A program made the translations under genes and the position numbers. Below, piece after piece: positions 7,490-16,595 of a stretch of 64,000 nt of DNA (positions are counted from its first letter, which is position 1; each line of letters opens with the position of its first letter). The notes under the pieces were generated by a model. It did no database searches and had not been told where the DNA came from. It was given only the letters and a program-made list of their open reading frames with translations. Source of the stretch: Pontibacter liquoris (lineage in GTDB: Bacteria > Bacteroidota > Bacteroidia > Cytophagales > Hymenobacteraceae). The stretch spans positions 496,001 through 560,000 of the forward strand of contig NZ_JALEBG010000003.1 in the NCBI RefSeq assembly GCF_022758235.1, read 5' to 3'.

Positions 7490-9142
7490 TTAAATTTTTC
7501 CTTCCCTAACTCTTTTCTTATACGCAATATACACCAGCAGCGCAATGGCCAGCCACACGCCCACCAGCAGAATACGCGAGGCGTTGGTATAGAACAGCGT
7601 ATCCTGCAGATGCTGTATCTGCGCCGGATCGGTAGCTGCTGCCAGTTGGTCTTTCAAACTGCTGTTCATTATTTTCTTGATGATGGAGCTATCATCCAGT
7701 TCCCAGTTGCCGGCAAGGGCTTTGCCCCAGTCGCCACCTTTTGGGGTAATCAGCGAGCCAATAAACACCCACAGCAGCAACGGCGGCGTAATAAACTTGA
7801 TGATGAACTTGTAGATATTAGGCACTTTGATGTCGGCGCCAGAGGTGATTTCGCGCCAGCCTTTCTTCATACCGAACACCCAGGCAAACAGGATGGTCTC
7901 GAATAAAGCAAACACAACCAGCGACACGGTTCCAGCCCAGTAATCATACTCGTCGAACACGCCATACTTAAAGAACAGCACCGTGGGTAAACCCAGCAAC
8001 AGCACCACCAGGCCAAACGACCAGGCAGCGGTATTTCGTTTCCAGTTAAATTCGTCCTGCATAAAGCCCATCCAAGGCGTGCCCATGGCCAGCGAGGAGG
8101 TAATGCCTGCAAAGAACAGCAGTCCGAACCACATCACGCCGGAAATGGCACCCAGCACATCCCCCCACTGCAGGAACAGGTAGGGCAACGTTTTAAAGGC
8201 CAGCCCGAGGCCGCCCAGCTGCACCAGTTCCGTTACGCGATCGATGCCCAGGTAACCGATTGAGATCGGGATCACAATGGCAGCGCCCAGCACCACTTCC
8301 ACAAACTCGTTCATCCAGCCTGCGGACATAGCGTTCAGGGCGATATCGTCTTTAGAGCGCACATAAGAAGCGTAGCATTGCACCGTGCCCATTCCGACCG
8401 ACAAGGTGAAGAAGATCTGCCCGGCAGCAGCCAGCCACACGCTGGGAGACCACAGCTTGTCGTAGTTTGGCGTCCAGAGGAAGTTAAGGCCAACCGCGCT
8501 GTCGTTGATGGCGCCATCCACACCCGCCGTAATAGTTACGCCTTTATAGGCCAGGAAAATTCCGAATAGGATCAGCAGGGGCATACCTACTTTGGCTACA
8601 CGCTCCACCCCGCCTGCAAGTCCGCGCGAGAGTATGTACGTATTCAGGAACAGGCAAAGCACATAAAAGAAAATAGGCTCCAGCGGAATACCCAGCGTGG
8701 AATCCCCTATGCTGACATACGAATTAAAGAAAGCGGCCACAGCCTCCTGGTCCATCCCTTTAAAAGTGCCCACCACTGAGTGGAGCATATAAGAAAGGGT
8801 CCAGGACTCGATGTAGCAATAGTAGGCAGCCACGGCAATGTTAGTCCAGATGCCAAACACGCCGATATACTTCCACAGGCGGTTTTTGTGCATGGTATCC
8901 ACAATAAAAGGAGTGGAATGGTGCCCGAACTTGCCCCCGAAGCGGCCCATAGACCATTCGATCCAGAGGAGGGGAATCCCCATGACCAGAAAGCAGATAA
9001 GATAAGGGATGATGAAGGCACCGCCGCCGTTTTGCACTGCCTGCACCGGAAATCGCAAGAAGTTTCCGAGACCTACCGCATTGCCGGCCATGGCAAGAAT
9101 GAGACCCATGCGGGAGCCCCATGATTCTTTGTTAGCACTCAT
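7490..9142 (-). CDS. Sodium-dependent amino-acid transporter, NSS/SNF family
   Basis: A 550-residue inner-membrane transporter with about 12 helices. The N-terminus has the family signature WGSRMGLILAMAGNAVGLGN leading to FLRFP, which forms the Na+ and substrate site of LeuT-like proteins. A helix-6-like region (SVGMGTVQCYASY) is also present. NSS proteins import amino acids with Na+; MetP-like members carry methionine and alanine. The short gene just downstream fits the MetS accessory subunit. A loop near residues 480-530 is unusually polar. The exact substrate is inferred only. Confidence 0.93.
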   Translation of the reverse strand: MSANKESWGSRMGLILAMAGNAVGLGNFLRFPVQAVQNGGGAFIIPYLICFLVMGIPLLWIEWSMGRFGGKFGHHSTPFIVDTMHKNRLWKYIGVFGIWTNIAVAAYYCYIESWTLSYMLHSVVGTFKGMDQEAVAAFFNSYVSIGDSTLGIPLEPIFFYVLCLFLNTYILSRGLAGGVERVAKVGMPLLILFGIFLAYKGVTITAGVDGAINDSAVGLNFLWTPNYDKLWSPSVWLAAAGQIFFTLSVGMGTVQCYASYVRSKDDIALNAMSAGWMNEFVEVVLGAAIVIPISIGYLGIDRVTELVQLGGLGLAFKTLPYLFLQWGDVLGAISGVMWFGLLFFAGITSSLAMGTPWMGFMQDEFNWKRNTAAWSFGLVVLLLGLPTVLFFKYGVFDEYDYWAGTVSLVVFALFETILFAWVFGMKKGWREITSGADIKVPNIYKFIIKFITPPLLLWVFIGSLITPKGGDWGKALAGNWELDDSSIIKKIMNSSLKDQLAAATDPAQIQHLQDTLFYTNASRILLVGVWLAIALLVYIAYKKRVREGKI

Positions 9143-9303
9143 AAAATAAGGTAGAAGTGTTTAGTTTAGTTGGATTGGTTGTAGCTGGTATGATGAATTT
9201 AAAGTTTCTAATATAGGCAAAGCTTCCGACAGTGCCATTAAAAATCGTATATTTATAATATTACGGCCTGTTAGAAGCCTCCCTACCGAAGGGCTTTGGC
9301 TGT

Positions 9304-10221
9304 TTACAGACCGGGTTGCGCTGCTGCCTGCGTGGCCACTAGTCGGATGCCTTCCCGGAAAGTATGGGGCTGATATCCGAGCTCGTTCTGTGCTTTGCTG
9401 ATGTCGAAACCGGTGCGCAGCGGGCGCCTGGCTGGCTGCGAAAAAGTGGCCGCACTGGCTTTGTCTATCAACGCTTTATCCAGCCCGAAGTGATCGGCCA
9501 CCTGCAGGGCCATGTCATAGGGGGTGAGTGTTTCGCTGCCGGAGATGTTGTAAATGCCCTGCGCATCGTGTTTGGCAGCCAGCCAGCAGCCCATGGCCAG
9601 GTCCTCGGCCAAAGTGGGGGTGCGCAGCTGGTCTGTCACCACTTTAATTACTTTGCCGGCCTGCAGGCTGTCGCGCACCCAGAGCACAATGTTGCTGCGC
9701 CCGTAATCGTGCACAACCCCATACACCAGCACGGTGCGCAGGATAGCCCATTTGCAGCGTGCCTTTTTCACGATCTCTTCTGCCTGCAGCTTGGTCTCGC
9801 CGTAAAAATTTACAGGGCGGGCTTTGGCCTCCTCGGTATAGGGGCCGTTTTCGCCATCAAATATAAAGTCGGTGGATACGTGGATCAGGTGCACGTTATA
9901 CTTTTCGCAGGCCGCTACCAGGTTCGCTACCGCATCGCGGTTCAGCAGCAGGGCGCCTGCCTGGTTACTTTCGCACTCGTCCACATTCGTCATAGCGGCC
10001 GTGTGGATAATGTGCGTGGGGCGGAATGCACTCACCACTTCGTCTATTTGCTGCGGGTTTGTCACGTCCATACTTTGGAATGGCAGGGTGGGCAGCACCT
10101 GGGCCAATTTGTTTTCTCCCCGGCTGGTAGCCAGCAAGACTACGTCCTGCTGAGGCAGCAGCAGTTGGGCCAGTTTCTGGCCCAGCAGCCCGTTAGCACC
10201 CGTAATCAGTATTCGTTTCAT
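9304..10221 (-). CDS. NAD-dependent sugar epimerase/reductase, RmlD-like
   Basis: The 305-residue extended short-chain dehydrogenase has the cofactor motif GANGLLGQ at residues 7-14. The active site is N-F-YGETK (Tyr and Lys of YxxxK) near 148, preceded by VSTDFIFDG. These are hallmarks of dTDP-4-dehydrorhamnose reductases (RmlD). No other dTDP-rhamnose gene is nearby, so a specific role in cell-surface sugar synthesis is not supported. It starts 3 bases after the stop of the cyclophilin gene and is probably cotranscribed with it. Confidence 0.85.
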   Translation of the reverse strand: MKRILITGANGLLGQKLAQLLLPQQDVVLLATSRGENKLAQVLPTLPFQSMDVTNPQQIDEVVSAFRPTHIIHTAAMTNVDECESNQAGALLLNRDAVANLVAACEKYNVHLIHVSTDFIFDGENGPYTEEAKARPVNFYGETKLQAEEIVKKARCKWAILRTVLVYGVVHDYGRSNIVLWVRDSLQAGKVIKVVTDQLRTPTLAEDLAMGCWLAAKHDAQGIYNISGSETLTPYDMALQVADHFGLDKALIDKASAATFSQPARRPLRTGFDISKAQNELGYQPHTFREGIRLVATQAAAQPGL

Positions 10222-10224
10222 GGC

Positions 10225-10875
10225 TTACTTCTTATCCAGCGATTGCGTGGCGTAGTTATACTTATACTTCTTGGCGATCTTCTTTTTCTTTACCTGCTCC
10301 ACCTTTACCGTCATCTTCACCTCGCTCAGCGGTTTGTCGCGGCCGTCTTTGGGTAACTGCGCAATTTTATCGATCACCTCCAAGCCATCCACCACCTGCC
10401 CGAAAACGGTGTAGGCTTCATCCAGCATGGGCGTGCCTTCGTGGTTCTGCACCATGTAAAACTGCGAGCCGCTGCTGGCGCGCGTGGGGTTGGCAAAATC
10501 GCCCTGCCGTGCGGCCGCTACGGCGCCCCATACATGCTTGTGTTCAGGTTTTATCTCGGCCGGCACCGTGTAGCCAGGGTTTCCGGTGCCATCGTTGGCC
10601 GGATCGGCATCCTTGGTGTTGGGGTCTCCGCCCTGAATCATAAAGCCGTCGATCACGCGGTGGAACGTGGTGCCGTTGTAAAAGCCTTCTCGGGCCAGCT
10701 TCAGAAAGTTGTCGCGGTGCTGGGGCGTATCCTCAAACAGCACCAGTTTAATTTCTCCCTGCGGCGTGGAGATGCTGATGAGCTGGTCTTTTCCTTTTAC
10801 TTTCTGGGCCATTACGGCTGCCGGCGCCATGGCAGCCAATGCCACGGCCAGGGCTATACTTTTGAGCAGTTTCAT
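10225..10875 (-). CDS. Peptidyl-prolyl cis-trans isomerase, cyclophilin type, exported
   Basis: The 216-residue protein begins with a signal peptide (MKLLKSIALAVALAAMAPAAVMAQ), so it should act in the periplasm on prolyl bonds of folding proteins. The cyclophilin core shows FHRVIDGFMIQGGDP with the catalytic Arg, then GSQFYMVQN and YTVFGQVVDGLEVIDKI. An insertion (NTKDADPANDGTGNPGYTVPAE) is typical of bacterial forms. The basic C-terminal tail is dispensable in the family. It is the first gene of a two-gene unit with the RmlD-like reductase. Confidence 0.93.
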   Translation of the reverse strand: MKLLKSIALAVALAAMAPAAVMAQKVKGKDQLISISTPQGEIKLVLFEDTPQHRDNFLKLAREGFYNGTTFHRVIDGFMIQGGDPNTKDADPANDGTGNPGYTVPAEIKPEHKHVWGAVAAARQGDFANPTRASSGSQFYMVQNHEGTPMLDEAYTVFGQVVDGLEVIDKIAQLPKDGRDKPLSEVKMTVKVEQVKKKKIAKKYKYNYATQSLDKK

Positions 10876-11025
10876 CTGTCAATAACCTGTTTTATGATTC
10901 GAATTCTTTTGTGCCTATACCAGGCTGTTTCCCAAACTTAGCACTTTCAGGGGTGATTTTATAGCGGATACCCAATTGATTTGCTGGCAACGGCTGTTTT
11001 TGCGCCCCAGGCTGGGCTAAAAACA

Positions 11026-11065
11026 AAATCCCCGTGCAGCGCTTTTTTCGGCCACACGGGGATTT
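11026..11065 (-). terminator. Hairpin terminator after hemC
   Basis: AAATCCCCGTG and CACGGGGATTT form an 11-bp stem around a loop of about 18 bases. It sits between the divergent start of the cyclophilin gene and the end of hemC. It has A/T flanks and most likely ends hemC on the minus strand. Confidence 0.65.
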
Positions 11066-11086
11066 CATCAGGCAGGGAGAATTGCG

Positions 11087-12040
11087 TTATACTTCGCCCC
11101 GCATTGCTTTTATACTTCGCAATATCGCGTCGCCTCCGTTTACCAGGATCGTATTTGCCAAGCTTTCGCCCAGTTCCTCGGCCATCACGGTAGGGCCGGC
11201 CAACGTTTCCTTCAGCAGCGTTTGCCCGTCCAGGCTCACTATGCCGCCGGTTATACTTACGCCGTGCTCGGTCAGGTGGGCCAGCGCAAAAGAGGGGATG
11301 CTGCAGCCGCCTTCCATGGTGCGCAGAAACGCGCGCTCGGCCAGCAGGCAGATATGCGTATCGGTGTGGTTGAGGGCTTGTTTGAGTCCTTTTTTCAGAT
11401 CAGCATCCAGGCTCCTGGCGCACTCAATGGCTACGCTCCCCTGCCCAGCGGCGGGCACAAACTCCTCTACCGGAAAGGTATGCACGATCAGGTGGTCGTA
11501 GCCCATGCGCACCACGCCGGCGTAAGCCAGCAGCAAAGCTTCAAACTGTCCTTCTTCGAGCTTGCGCAGGCGCGTTTGCAGGTTGCCCCGCGACTCGGCC
11601 GTGGCAACGCCCGGGTAATACTTTTTAAGCAGCGCTTTGCGGCGCGTAGACGAGGTACCGATCATGGCAGTGCTCTCCGGCGTTAAAGTAAAATCGGGGT
11701 TATAGGACAGCAGCACGTCGTTCACCTTCTCCCGCTCCATAAAAGCGATCAGCTCCAGGTCTTCCGGAATAGACGACTGTACGTCTTTGGCGCTGTGCAC
11801 GGCCACTTCTATACTTCCCTCGCGCAGGCTTACTTCCAGTTCTTCAGTAAAAACACCTTTCGAGCCGATCTTATCCAGCGATTTATCCAATACCTGGTCG
11901 CCTTTGGTGCTGATGATCACCAGCTCGGTTTTAAAGCCGGCGGCCTGCAGCTGTTCTGCCACGGCTTCGGCCTGCCACAGGGCCAGTTTGCTGCCCCGGG
12001 TGCCAATACGAATGGTCGTGTTCTTTATATCGTTTTGCAT
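11087..12040 (-). CDS. hemC: Porphobilinogen deaminase (hydroxymethylbilane synthase)
   Basis: It joins four porphobilinogen molecules into hydroxymethylbilane in haem synthesis, in the cytosol. The 317-residue sequence has the family start RIGTRGSKLALWQAE, the substrate-binding region VHSAKDVQSS (with the catalytic Asp of KDV), GTSSTRRKALL, and the Cys that holds the dipyrromethane cofactor in EGGCSIPSFA near 245. Length is usual. The other hem genes are not in this window; the gene appears to stand alone, with a terminator behind it. Confidence 0.96.
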   Translation of the reverse strand: MQNDIKNTTIRIGTRGSKLALWQAEAVAEQLQAAGFKTELVIISTKGDQVLDKSLDKIGSKGVFTEELEVSLREGSIEVAVHSAKDVQSSIPEDLELIAFMEREKVNDVLLSYNPDFTLTPESTAMIGTSSTRRKALLKKYYPGVATAESRGNLQTRLRKLEEGQFEALLLAYAGVVRMGYDHLIVHTFPVEEFVPAAGQGSVAIECARSLDADLKKGLKQALNHTDTHICLLAERAFLRTMEGGCSIPSFALAHLTEHGVSITGGIVSLDGQTLLKETLAGPTVMAEELGESLANTILVNGGDAILRSIKAMRGEV

Positions 12041-12137
12041 GAGATTCTATTTCGTTAGTCGTTTTGCGTTGTTCCTTATCCGGTGCGCCAGCCATTCACA
12101 AAAAATGAACGGGCAACGCTAAGCGAACAACGATGAA

Positions 12138-13262
12138 TTAAAGGCCGCGCATATAGCCCGCCATCTGGATGGAGCTGTCTACAAACACCATTTTTGGGTT
12201 GGCATTCCGCTCGATATGATAATGTGCCTGGTTCAGTTCGTCGGCTAGCTGGCCGGCATTGGCGTCAGTAATAATCTTAGAGAATTTCTGTACAAAGTCC
12301 AGCTCGGCCGGCGGCAGAAACGAGATCAGCGACGCATCCACGCCGTACAGCATCACTTTGCGGAACAGGTTAAGCGCATAAAGCAGAAAGTTTTTCTGGT
12401 TCTCGCGGCCCAGCGTCTGGAACTTCTCGCTCATCTCGATCACCTCTCCAAACTTATAGCTGTAGCAATAGCGCATCCACTCCAGAAAGAAGGCAAAGTA
12501 ATCGCTACTGATCTCGGAGGTGAGCTTGGCGGCCGCATTCAGGTTACCTTCGGCGAGCTGCGCGATCTGGTTGGCTGTGTTCTGGTCGGTGTTAAAGGTT
12601 TGCTGCAGGTAAGTGACCACCTCGGCTTCGGTATAATTCCGCACCTGCACGATCTGGGTACGCGAAGTAATGGTGGCCAGCAGCTTTTCGGCTGATTGCG
12701 AGACGAGCAGGAACAGCGTTTTGGCCGGCGGCTCTTCCAGCAACTTAAGCAGCGCATTGGCTGCCACCGGATGCATCAGCTCGGGCAGCCAGATCACCAC
12801 AATTTTATAGTCGCCCTCAAACGCCTTCAGCGAGACCAGCTTTACCAACTGGCGGCTTTCCTCTTTGGAAATGTTACCCTGCTTGTTCTCAGCGCCGATG
12901 TACTGCATCCACTCGTTAAGGCCCTGGTATGGGCTGGCAAGTATAAACGCGCGCCATTCGTTTATGAACTTCTGGCTCAGCGCCTCCTTGCTTACGGTTT
13001 TGGTGGTCGTAACCGGCATCACAAAGTTGAAATCCGGGTGCACCAGCTTGTTCATTTTCACGCAGCTGCCGCACGTTCCACATGAATCGTGGGGCTGCTT
13101 GGCCTCGCAGTTAATGTAGGTGGCATAGGCCAGCGCCAGTGCCAGGTTGGCACTGCCCTCCTGCCCCAGAAACAGCTGCGCATGCGCCACGTGGTTCTGC
13201 TGCACCGACTGGAGCAGCAGCTGCTTTGTTTCCTGATGGCCTATGATCTGTGAGAACTGCAC
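12138..13262 (-). CDS. holB: DNA polymerase III subunit delta'
   Basis: A 374-residue clamp-loader AAA protein. The N-terminus has HAQLFLGQEGSANLALALAY, where the Walker A Lys and Thr are lost, as is common for delta'. The zinc cluster follows (CEA...CGTCGSC) near 55-68. Sensor and lid segments include ALLKLLEEPPAKTLFLLVS, typical of holB, and TITSRTQIVQVR with the SRC-like Arg finger region. It works with DnaX and HolA to load the sliding clamp. No other replication gene is adjacent. Confidence 0.92.
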   Translation of the reverse strand: MQFSQIIGHQETKQLLLQSVQQNHVAHAQLFLGQEGSANLALALAYATYINCEAKQPHDSCGTCGSCVKMNKLVHPDFNFVMPVTTTKTVSKEALSQKFINEWRAFILASPYQGLNEWMQYIGAENKQGNISKEESRQLVKLVSLKAFEGDYKIVVIWLPELMHPVAANALLKLLEEPPAKTLFLLVSQSAEKLLATITSRTQIVQVRNYTEAEVVTYLQQTFNTDQNTANQIAQLAEGNLNAAAKLTSEISSDYFAFFLEWMRYCYSYKFGEVIEMSEKFQTLGRENQKNFLLYALNLFRKVMLYGVDASLISFLPPAELDFVQKFSKIITDANAGQLADELNQAHYHIERNANPKMVFVDSSIQMAGYMRGL

Positions 13263-13308
13263 TTTGTTTAATTACGAATTATGAATTAAGAATTACGAGT
13301 TGACTCTT

Positions 13309-13385
13309 TGACAAAAGACGAAGGACTTCTCTGTTTGTGTCCTTTATCTAATAGTCTTTTGTCCAATAGTCTTTTGTCTAAAAGG
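13309..13385. repeat. Short slipped repeats of a CTTTTGTC word
   Basis: The gap between holB and the GlmU-like gene contains GACAAAAGACGAAGGAC and then two tandem copies of AATAGTCTTTTGTC. The same words recur at 56940-56957, 63432-63500 and 63727-63760. Confidence 0.55.
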
Positions 13386-14594
13386 CTACGCTTTGGCGTC
13401 CCACACGCGGTACTGTTGCGTTTGGTTGAAGACGTCGGTCAGGATCGCTTTTTCGGTCTCGTCCAGGGGTTTATTGCGGCGCTCCATTACTTTCTCGGCT
13501 ACTTCAAACACCTTACGCAGCTGGTACGTTTCGAAACCGGCATTGCCGCCCCAGCTAAACGAAGGTATAAAATTACGCGGGAAACCGGAACCGAAAATAT
13601 TGGCGCTCACGCCCACCACCGTACCGGTATTAAACATGGTGTTGATGCCGCACTTGCTGTGGTCGCCCATAATCAGGCCACAGAACTGCCGCCCGGTATC
13701 TTTAAAGCCGCCTTTGGCATAGTTCCAGATCTTAACGTTGGCGTAGTTGTTCTTCAGGTTAGAGGTATTGGTATCGGCCCCTAAATTGCACCACTCGCCC
13801 AGCACCGAATTGCCCAGAAACCCATCGTGGCCTTTGCTGGAGTAGCCGAAAATAACGGAGTTGCTCACCTCGCCCCCTACTTTGGAGAAAGGCCCGATGG
13901 TGGTATCGCTGCGCATTTTGCCTCCCATACTTACCTGGCTGCCCTCACAGAGCGCAAACGGCCCGCGGATAAGCGCGCCTTCCTGCACTTGGGCATTTCG
14001 GCCAATGTAGATGGGCCCATCCTCGGCATTCAGCACCGCTGCCCTGATTTTGGCGCCCTCTTCTATAAAGATATTGTCCTCGCCATATACGGCTGTATAC
14101 TTATCATTTACAGGCTGACTTTTTCGCCCGGCTGTCAGCAGCGCAAAATCACTTCGGATCTGCTCGCCGTTCTGCCCAAATATCTCCCATACTTCGCCTA
14201 CCAGCCGGGGGTCAGCCACACACTCGCGGCGGCTGTTAGTAGCACTGGCCAGCAGGTCGTTGTAGGAATGCAGGTTCAGATTATCGCCATTCAGGGCCAG
14301 CAGCGTATTACCGCTAAACAGGGCTTCTCCCAGCTTCAGCGATCGGATCTCGGCTATTAGCTCCGGCGTGGGTAGCAAGGCCCCGTTCACGTAGAAGTTC
14401 TGTGTGCTATGCTGCAGTGCATACTTTTGCTGCAAATAAGGCCGGGTGAGGTAAGACACCGACGCGCCGGCGCTGTGTCCCCATTTTTCGGCAATAGTAA
14501 GAATGCCTACCCGAATTTCCGCTACAGGGCGGGTAAAGGTAAAGGGCAACAGGTTTTGCTGCAGCACCGGATCACAGAAGAGAATGACGTTCAT
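13386..14594 (-). CDS. GlmU-like sugar nucleotidyltransferase, Bacteroidetes type
   Basis: The 402-residue protein has an N-terminal nucleotidyltransferase-like half opening with ILFCDPVLQQNLLPFTFTRP. The C-terminal half is a left-handed beta helix with hexapeptide repeats (IYIGRNAQVQEGALIRGPFA, CEGSQVSMGGKM). This arrangement is that of the alternative Bacteroidetes GlmU family, predicted to make UDP-GlcNAc from glucosamine-1-phosphate for peptidoglycan and lipid A. The classical GxGTRM loop is absent, as is usual in this family. The activity is therefore inferred from family, not from a complete canonical site. Confidence 0.85.
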   Translation of the reverse strand: MNVILFCDPVLQQNLLPFTFTRPVAEIRVGILTIAEKWGHSAGASVSYLTRPYLQQKYALQHSTQNFYVNGALLPTPELIAEIRSLKLGEALFSGNTLLALNGDNLNLHSYNDLLASATNSRRECVADPRLVGEVWEIFGQNGEQIRSDFALLTAGRKSQPVNDKYTAVYGEDNIFIEEGAKIRAAVLNAEDGPIYIGRNAQVQEGALIRGPFALCEGSQVSMGGKMRSDTTIGPFSKVGGEVSNSVIFGYSSKGHDGFLGNSVLGEWCNLGADTNTSNLKNNYANVKIWNYAKGGFKDTGRQFCGLIMGDHSKCGINTMFNTGTVVGVSANIFGSGFPRNFIPSFSWGGNAGFETYQLRKVFEVAEKVMERRNKPLDETEKAILTDVFNQTQQYRVWDAKA

Positions 14595-14599
14595 AAAGG

Positions 14600-14645
14600 C
14601 AAAAATAAAAAAGTCTTCCCGATAATTTCGGGAAGACCTCTTTTT
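14600..14645 (-). terminator. Bidirectional-looking terminator after rpmE2
   Basis: GTCTTCCCGA (14613-14622) and TCGGGAAGAC (14628-14637) form a 10-bp stem. A-rich sequence on the left gives a U-run on the minus strand, and T-rich sequence lies on the right. It ends the L31 gene just before the GlmU-like gene begins. Confidence 0.85.
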
Positions 14646-14672
14646 TGAAACGTTTTAACCGGAAATATCCGC

Positions 14673-14918
14673 TTATTTTTTCTGATAACGCTTGTTGAAT
14701 TTCTCCACACGACCAGCAGTATCCAAGAAAATGTTTTTACCGGTGTAGAAAGGGTGCGAAGCAGAAGAAACTTCTACTTTGATCACAGGATATTCTTTGC
14801 CGTCTTCCATCGTAATTGTCTCATTCGAGTTCATGGTAGAACGGGTAATGAACTTGTAATCACTGGAAGTATCCTGAAAAACCACCTCTCTGTATTCTGG
14901 GTGAATGCCTTGTTTCAT
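14673..14918 (-). CDS. rpmE2: 50S ribosomal protein L31, type B
   Basis: The 81-residue protein matches type B L31: start MKQGIHPEYREVVFQD, a middle SSDYKFITRSTM, and the conserved SHPFYTGKNIFLDTAGRVEKF. The zinc-binding cysteines of type A L31 are absent, which defines the C- form. It is part of the large ribosomal subunit. Length is usual. It is monocistronic with a strong terminator. Confidence 0.96.
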   Translation of the reverse strand: MKQGIHPEYREVVFQDTSSDYKFITRSTMNSNETITMEDGKEYPVIKVEVSSASHPFYTGKNIFLDTAGRVEKFNKRYQKK

Positions 14919-15045
14919 TAGTATAAACGTTAATTAACCTTAATTTCTCTTTCGGACTGCAAATTTAAAAAGATTTTCTGAAAGTAAAACGCTATGTCCC
15001 AAATTATTTTACGGCTGCAAACGTCCCGAGGTCCAAATATCTTGT

Positions 15046-15053
15046 TAAATTTG
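15046..15053 (+). promoter_or_regulatory. -7 box TAAATTTG
   Basis: This exact TAnnTTTG match is 52 bases ahead of the phosphoribosyltransferase ATG. The leader after it can form a small CCCAC/GTGGG hairpin. Confidence 0.5.
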
Positions 15054-15097
15054 CCTACCCACTCGCCCGGACAGGTGGGCAACCACAGCCTCCTTTT

Positions 15098-15610
15098 ATG
15101 ACGACACCAAACCACCAGACCCGCATACTGGATCAGGCCCAGATCGAGCAAAAGCTCACGCGCATGGCATACGAGATTTACGAGCACAACTTTAAAGAGC
15201 AGGAGCTCGTGCTGGCCGGCATCCAGCCAAACGGCTATACCCTGGCCGGGCTGCTGGCCCGCAAGCTGGCCGAAATAGCGCCCATAAAAGTACAACTGCT
15301 TTCAGTAACGCTGGACAAAGCCTCGCCACTGACCATGCCCGCAGCCCTGGAGCCGGCGCAAACCGAGCTCGACGGCAAAGTGGTGGTGCTGGTAGACGAC
15401 GTGCTGAACACAGGCAAAACACTGGCTTATACCTTGAATGCCCTTTTACCGCTTAACCCCCGCAAGCTGGAAGTAGCCACACTTGTGAACCGCCACCATA
15501 CCTTATACCCGGTAGCGGCCACCTATACTGGCTACTCGCTGGCCACCACCCTGCGCGAGCACGTACAGGTGGTGCTGCGCGAAGAGGAATTCGGGGCCTA
15601 CCTGCATTAA
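15098..15610 (+). CDS. Phosphoribosyltransferase family protein
   Basis: The 170-residue protein has the PRPP-binding signature VVVLVDDVLNTGKTLAYTL (residues 90-110) and the hood and flap regions of type I phosphoribosyltransferases. The size and the N-terminal ILDQAQIEQKLTRMAYEIYE resemble PyrR and hypoxanthine-type enzymes. PyrR proteins regulate pyrimidine genes or act as weak uracil phosphoribosyltransferases. No pyr gene is adjacent, so a regulatory role is not supported here. Substrate base unknown. Confidence 0.85.
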   Translation: MTTPNHQTRILDQAQIEQKLTRMAYEIYEHNFKEQELVLAGIQPNGYTLAGLLARKLAEIAPIKVQLLSVTLDKASPLTMPAALEPAQTELDGKVVVLVDDVLNTGKTLAYTLNALLPLNPRKLEVATLVNRHHTLYPVAATYTGYSLATTLREHVQVVLREEEFGAYLH

Positions 15611-15623
15611 GTATAATTGCTGG

Positions 15624-15882
15624 TTGTTGATTGTTGAATTGCTGGATGATTAAATGGTTGGTTCGGAGATACTCCTCCGACAATCTGGCAAATATGCGCT
15701 TTGGCAGTTTTTTACGTTGCTCTTGTGAGTTTGTAATCCGGAAAAGGTTGCTACCGTGATTTACACTCTGATCATAGTATGCTTTCAGAGCCGTTCGGAA
15801 GTATAAAACGGATTACAAATTCGGAAGATCCTATGTGAGACCTCAGAGCTTATTTAACAATCAACAATTCAACAATCAACAA
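15624..15882. repeat. Nested inverted repeats in a 323-base gap
   Basis: An 18-bp word at 15624-15641 (TTGTTGATTGTTGAATTG) recurs inverted at 15865-15882. Inside, TTTGTAATCCG (15730-15740) recurs inverted at 15809-15819. No gene is seen between 15611 and 15934. The outer words are low-complexity and may be slippage products; the inner pair is more specific. Confidence 0.55.
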
Positions 15883-15934
15883 TCAAAACCGCCATACTTC
15901 CGATTAACGAATAACGCGCAACAAACAACAACAC

Positions 15935-16513
15935 ATGAAACAGCTTTGCTTTGCCACCAACAACAAGTATAAGTTAGCCGAAGTGAGCCAGATGCTGGAA
16001 GGCACCTATACCCTGCTGAGCCTGCAGGACATTGACTGCCACGAGGAACTGCCCGAGGAACAGGATACGCTGGAAGGCAACTCGCTACAAAAGGCCGCTT
16101 ATATCTGGGACAATTACCACGTGAGCTGCTTTGCCGACGATACCGGCCTGGAAGTGGAAGCCCTGCAGGGAGCGCCTGGCGTTTACTCGGCCCGCTATGC
16201 CGGCCCGCAACGCTCCGATGCAGACAACATTAACCTGCTGCTGCACAACCTCGATGGCAAGCTAAACCGCAGGGCCCGCTTTCGCACCAGCATCACCCTC
16301 ATACTGGATGGCGCACAGCACCAGTTCGAAGGCATCGTGGAAGGCACCATTACCGACAACTGGCAAGGCAACAAAGGCTTTGGCTACGACCCGGTTTTTA
16401 TTCCCGAAGGCCACGACCGCACCTTTGCTGAAATGAGTGCTGAAGCAAAAAATGCCATCAGCCACCGCGGCCGCGCCGTGCAGCAACTGGTGGCCTTTCT
16501 TAAAGCCCTGTAG
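15935..16513 (+). CDS. rdgB: dITP/XTP pyrophosphatase, RdgB/HAM1 family
   Basis: It hydrolyses non-canonical purine triphosphates (ITP, dITP, XTP) to monophosphates and so keeps them out of DNA and RNA. The 192-residue protein shows the family motifs FATNNKYKLAEVSQML at the start, EEQDTLEGNSLQKA and FADDTGLEVEAL with metal-binding acidic residues, GVYSARYAG, and GFGYDPVFIPEG. Length is usual. The start is supported by the ATG directly before KQLCFATNN. Confidence 0.95.
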   Translation: MKQLCFATNNKYKLAEVSQMLEGTYTLLSLQDIDCHEELPEEQDTLEGNSLQKAAYIWDNYHVSCFADDTGLEVEALQGAPGVYSARYAGPQRSDADNINLLLHNLDGKLNRRARFRTSITLILDGAQHQFEGIVEGTITDNWQGNKGFGYDPVFIPEGHDRTFAEMSAEAKNAISHRGRAVQQLVAFLKAL

Positions 16514-16566
16514 GCACCCGCGCAAATTAATTGTGCCCGGCTTTGGCCACTTCCGGCTGAAAAGCC

Positions 16567-16574
16567 TAATTTTG
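16567..16574 (+). promoter_or_regulatory. -7 box TAATTTTG before udk
   Basis: TAATTTTG fits TAnnTTTG and lies 29 bases before the udk ATG. A TTTG occurs about 21 bases upstream of it, near the expected -33 position. Confidence 0.55.
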
Positions 16575-16595
16575 TAGTCTGAAACCATAGCTCCA

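Noticed and set aside
9364..10356. 330-codon open frame opposite the RmlD-like and cyclophilin genes
   Set aside because: Antisense to two well-supported genes, and it spans the boundary between them; no domain seen.
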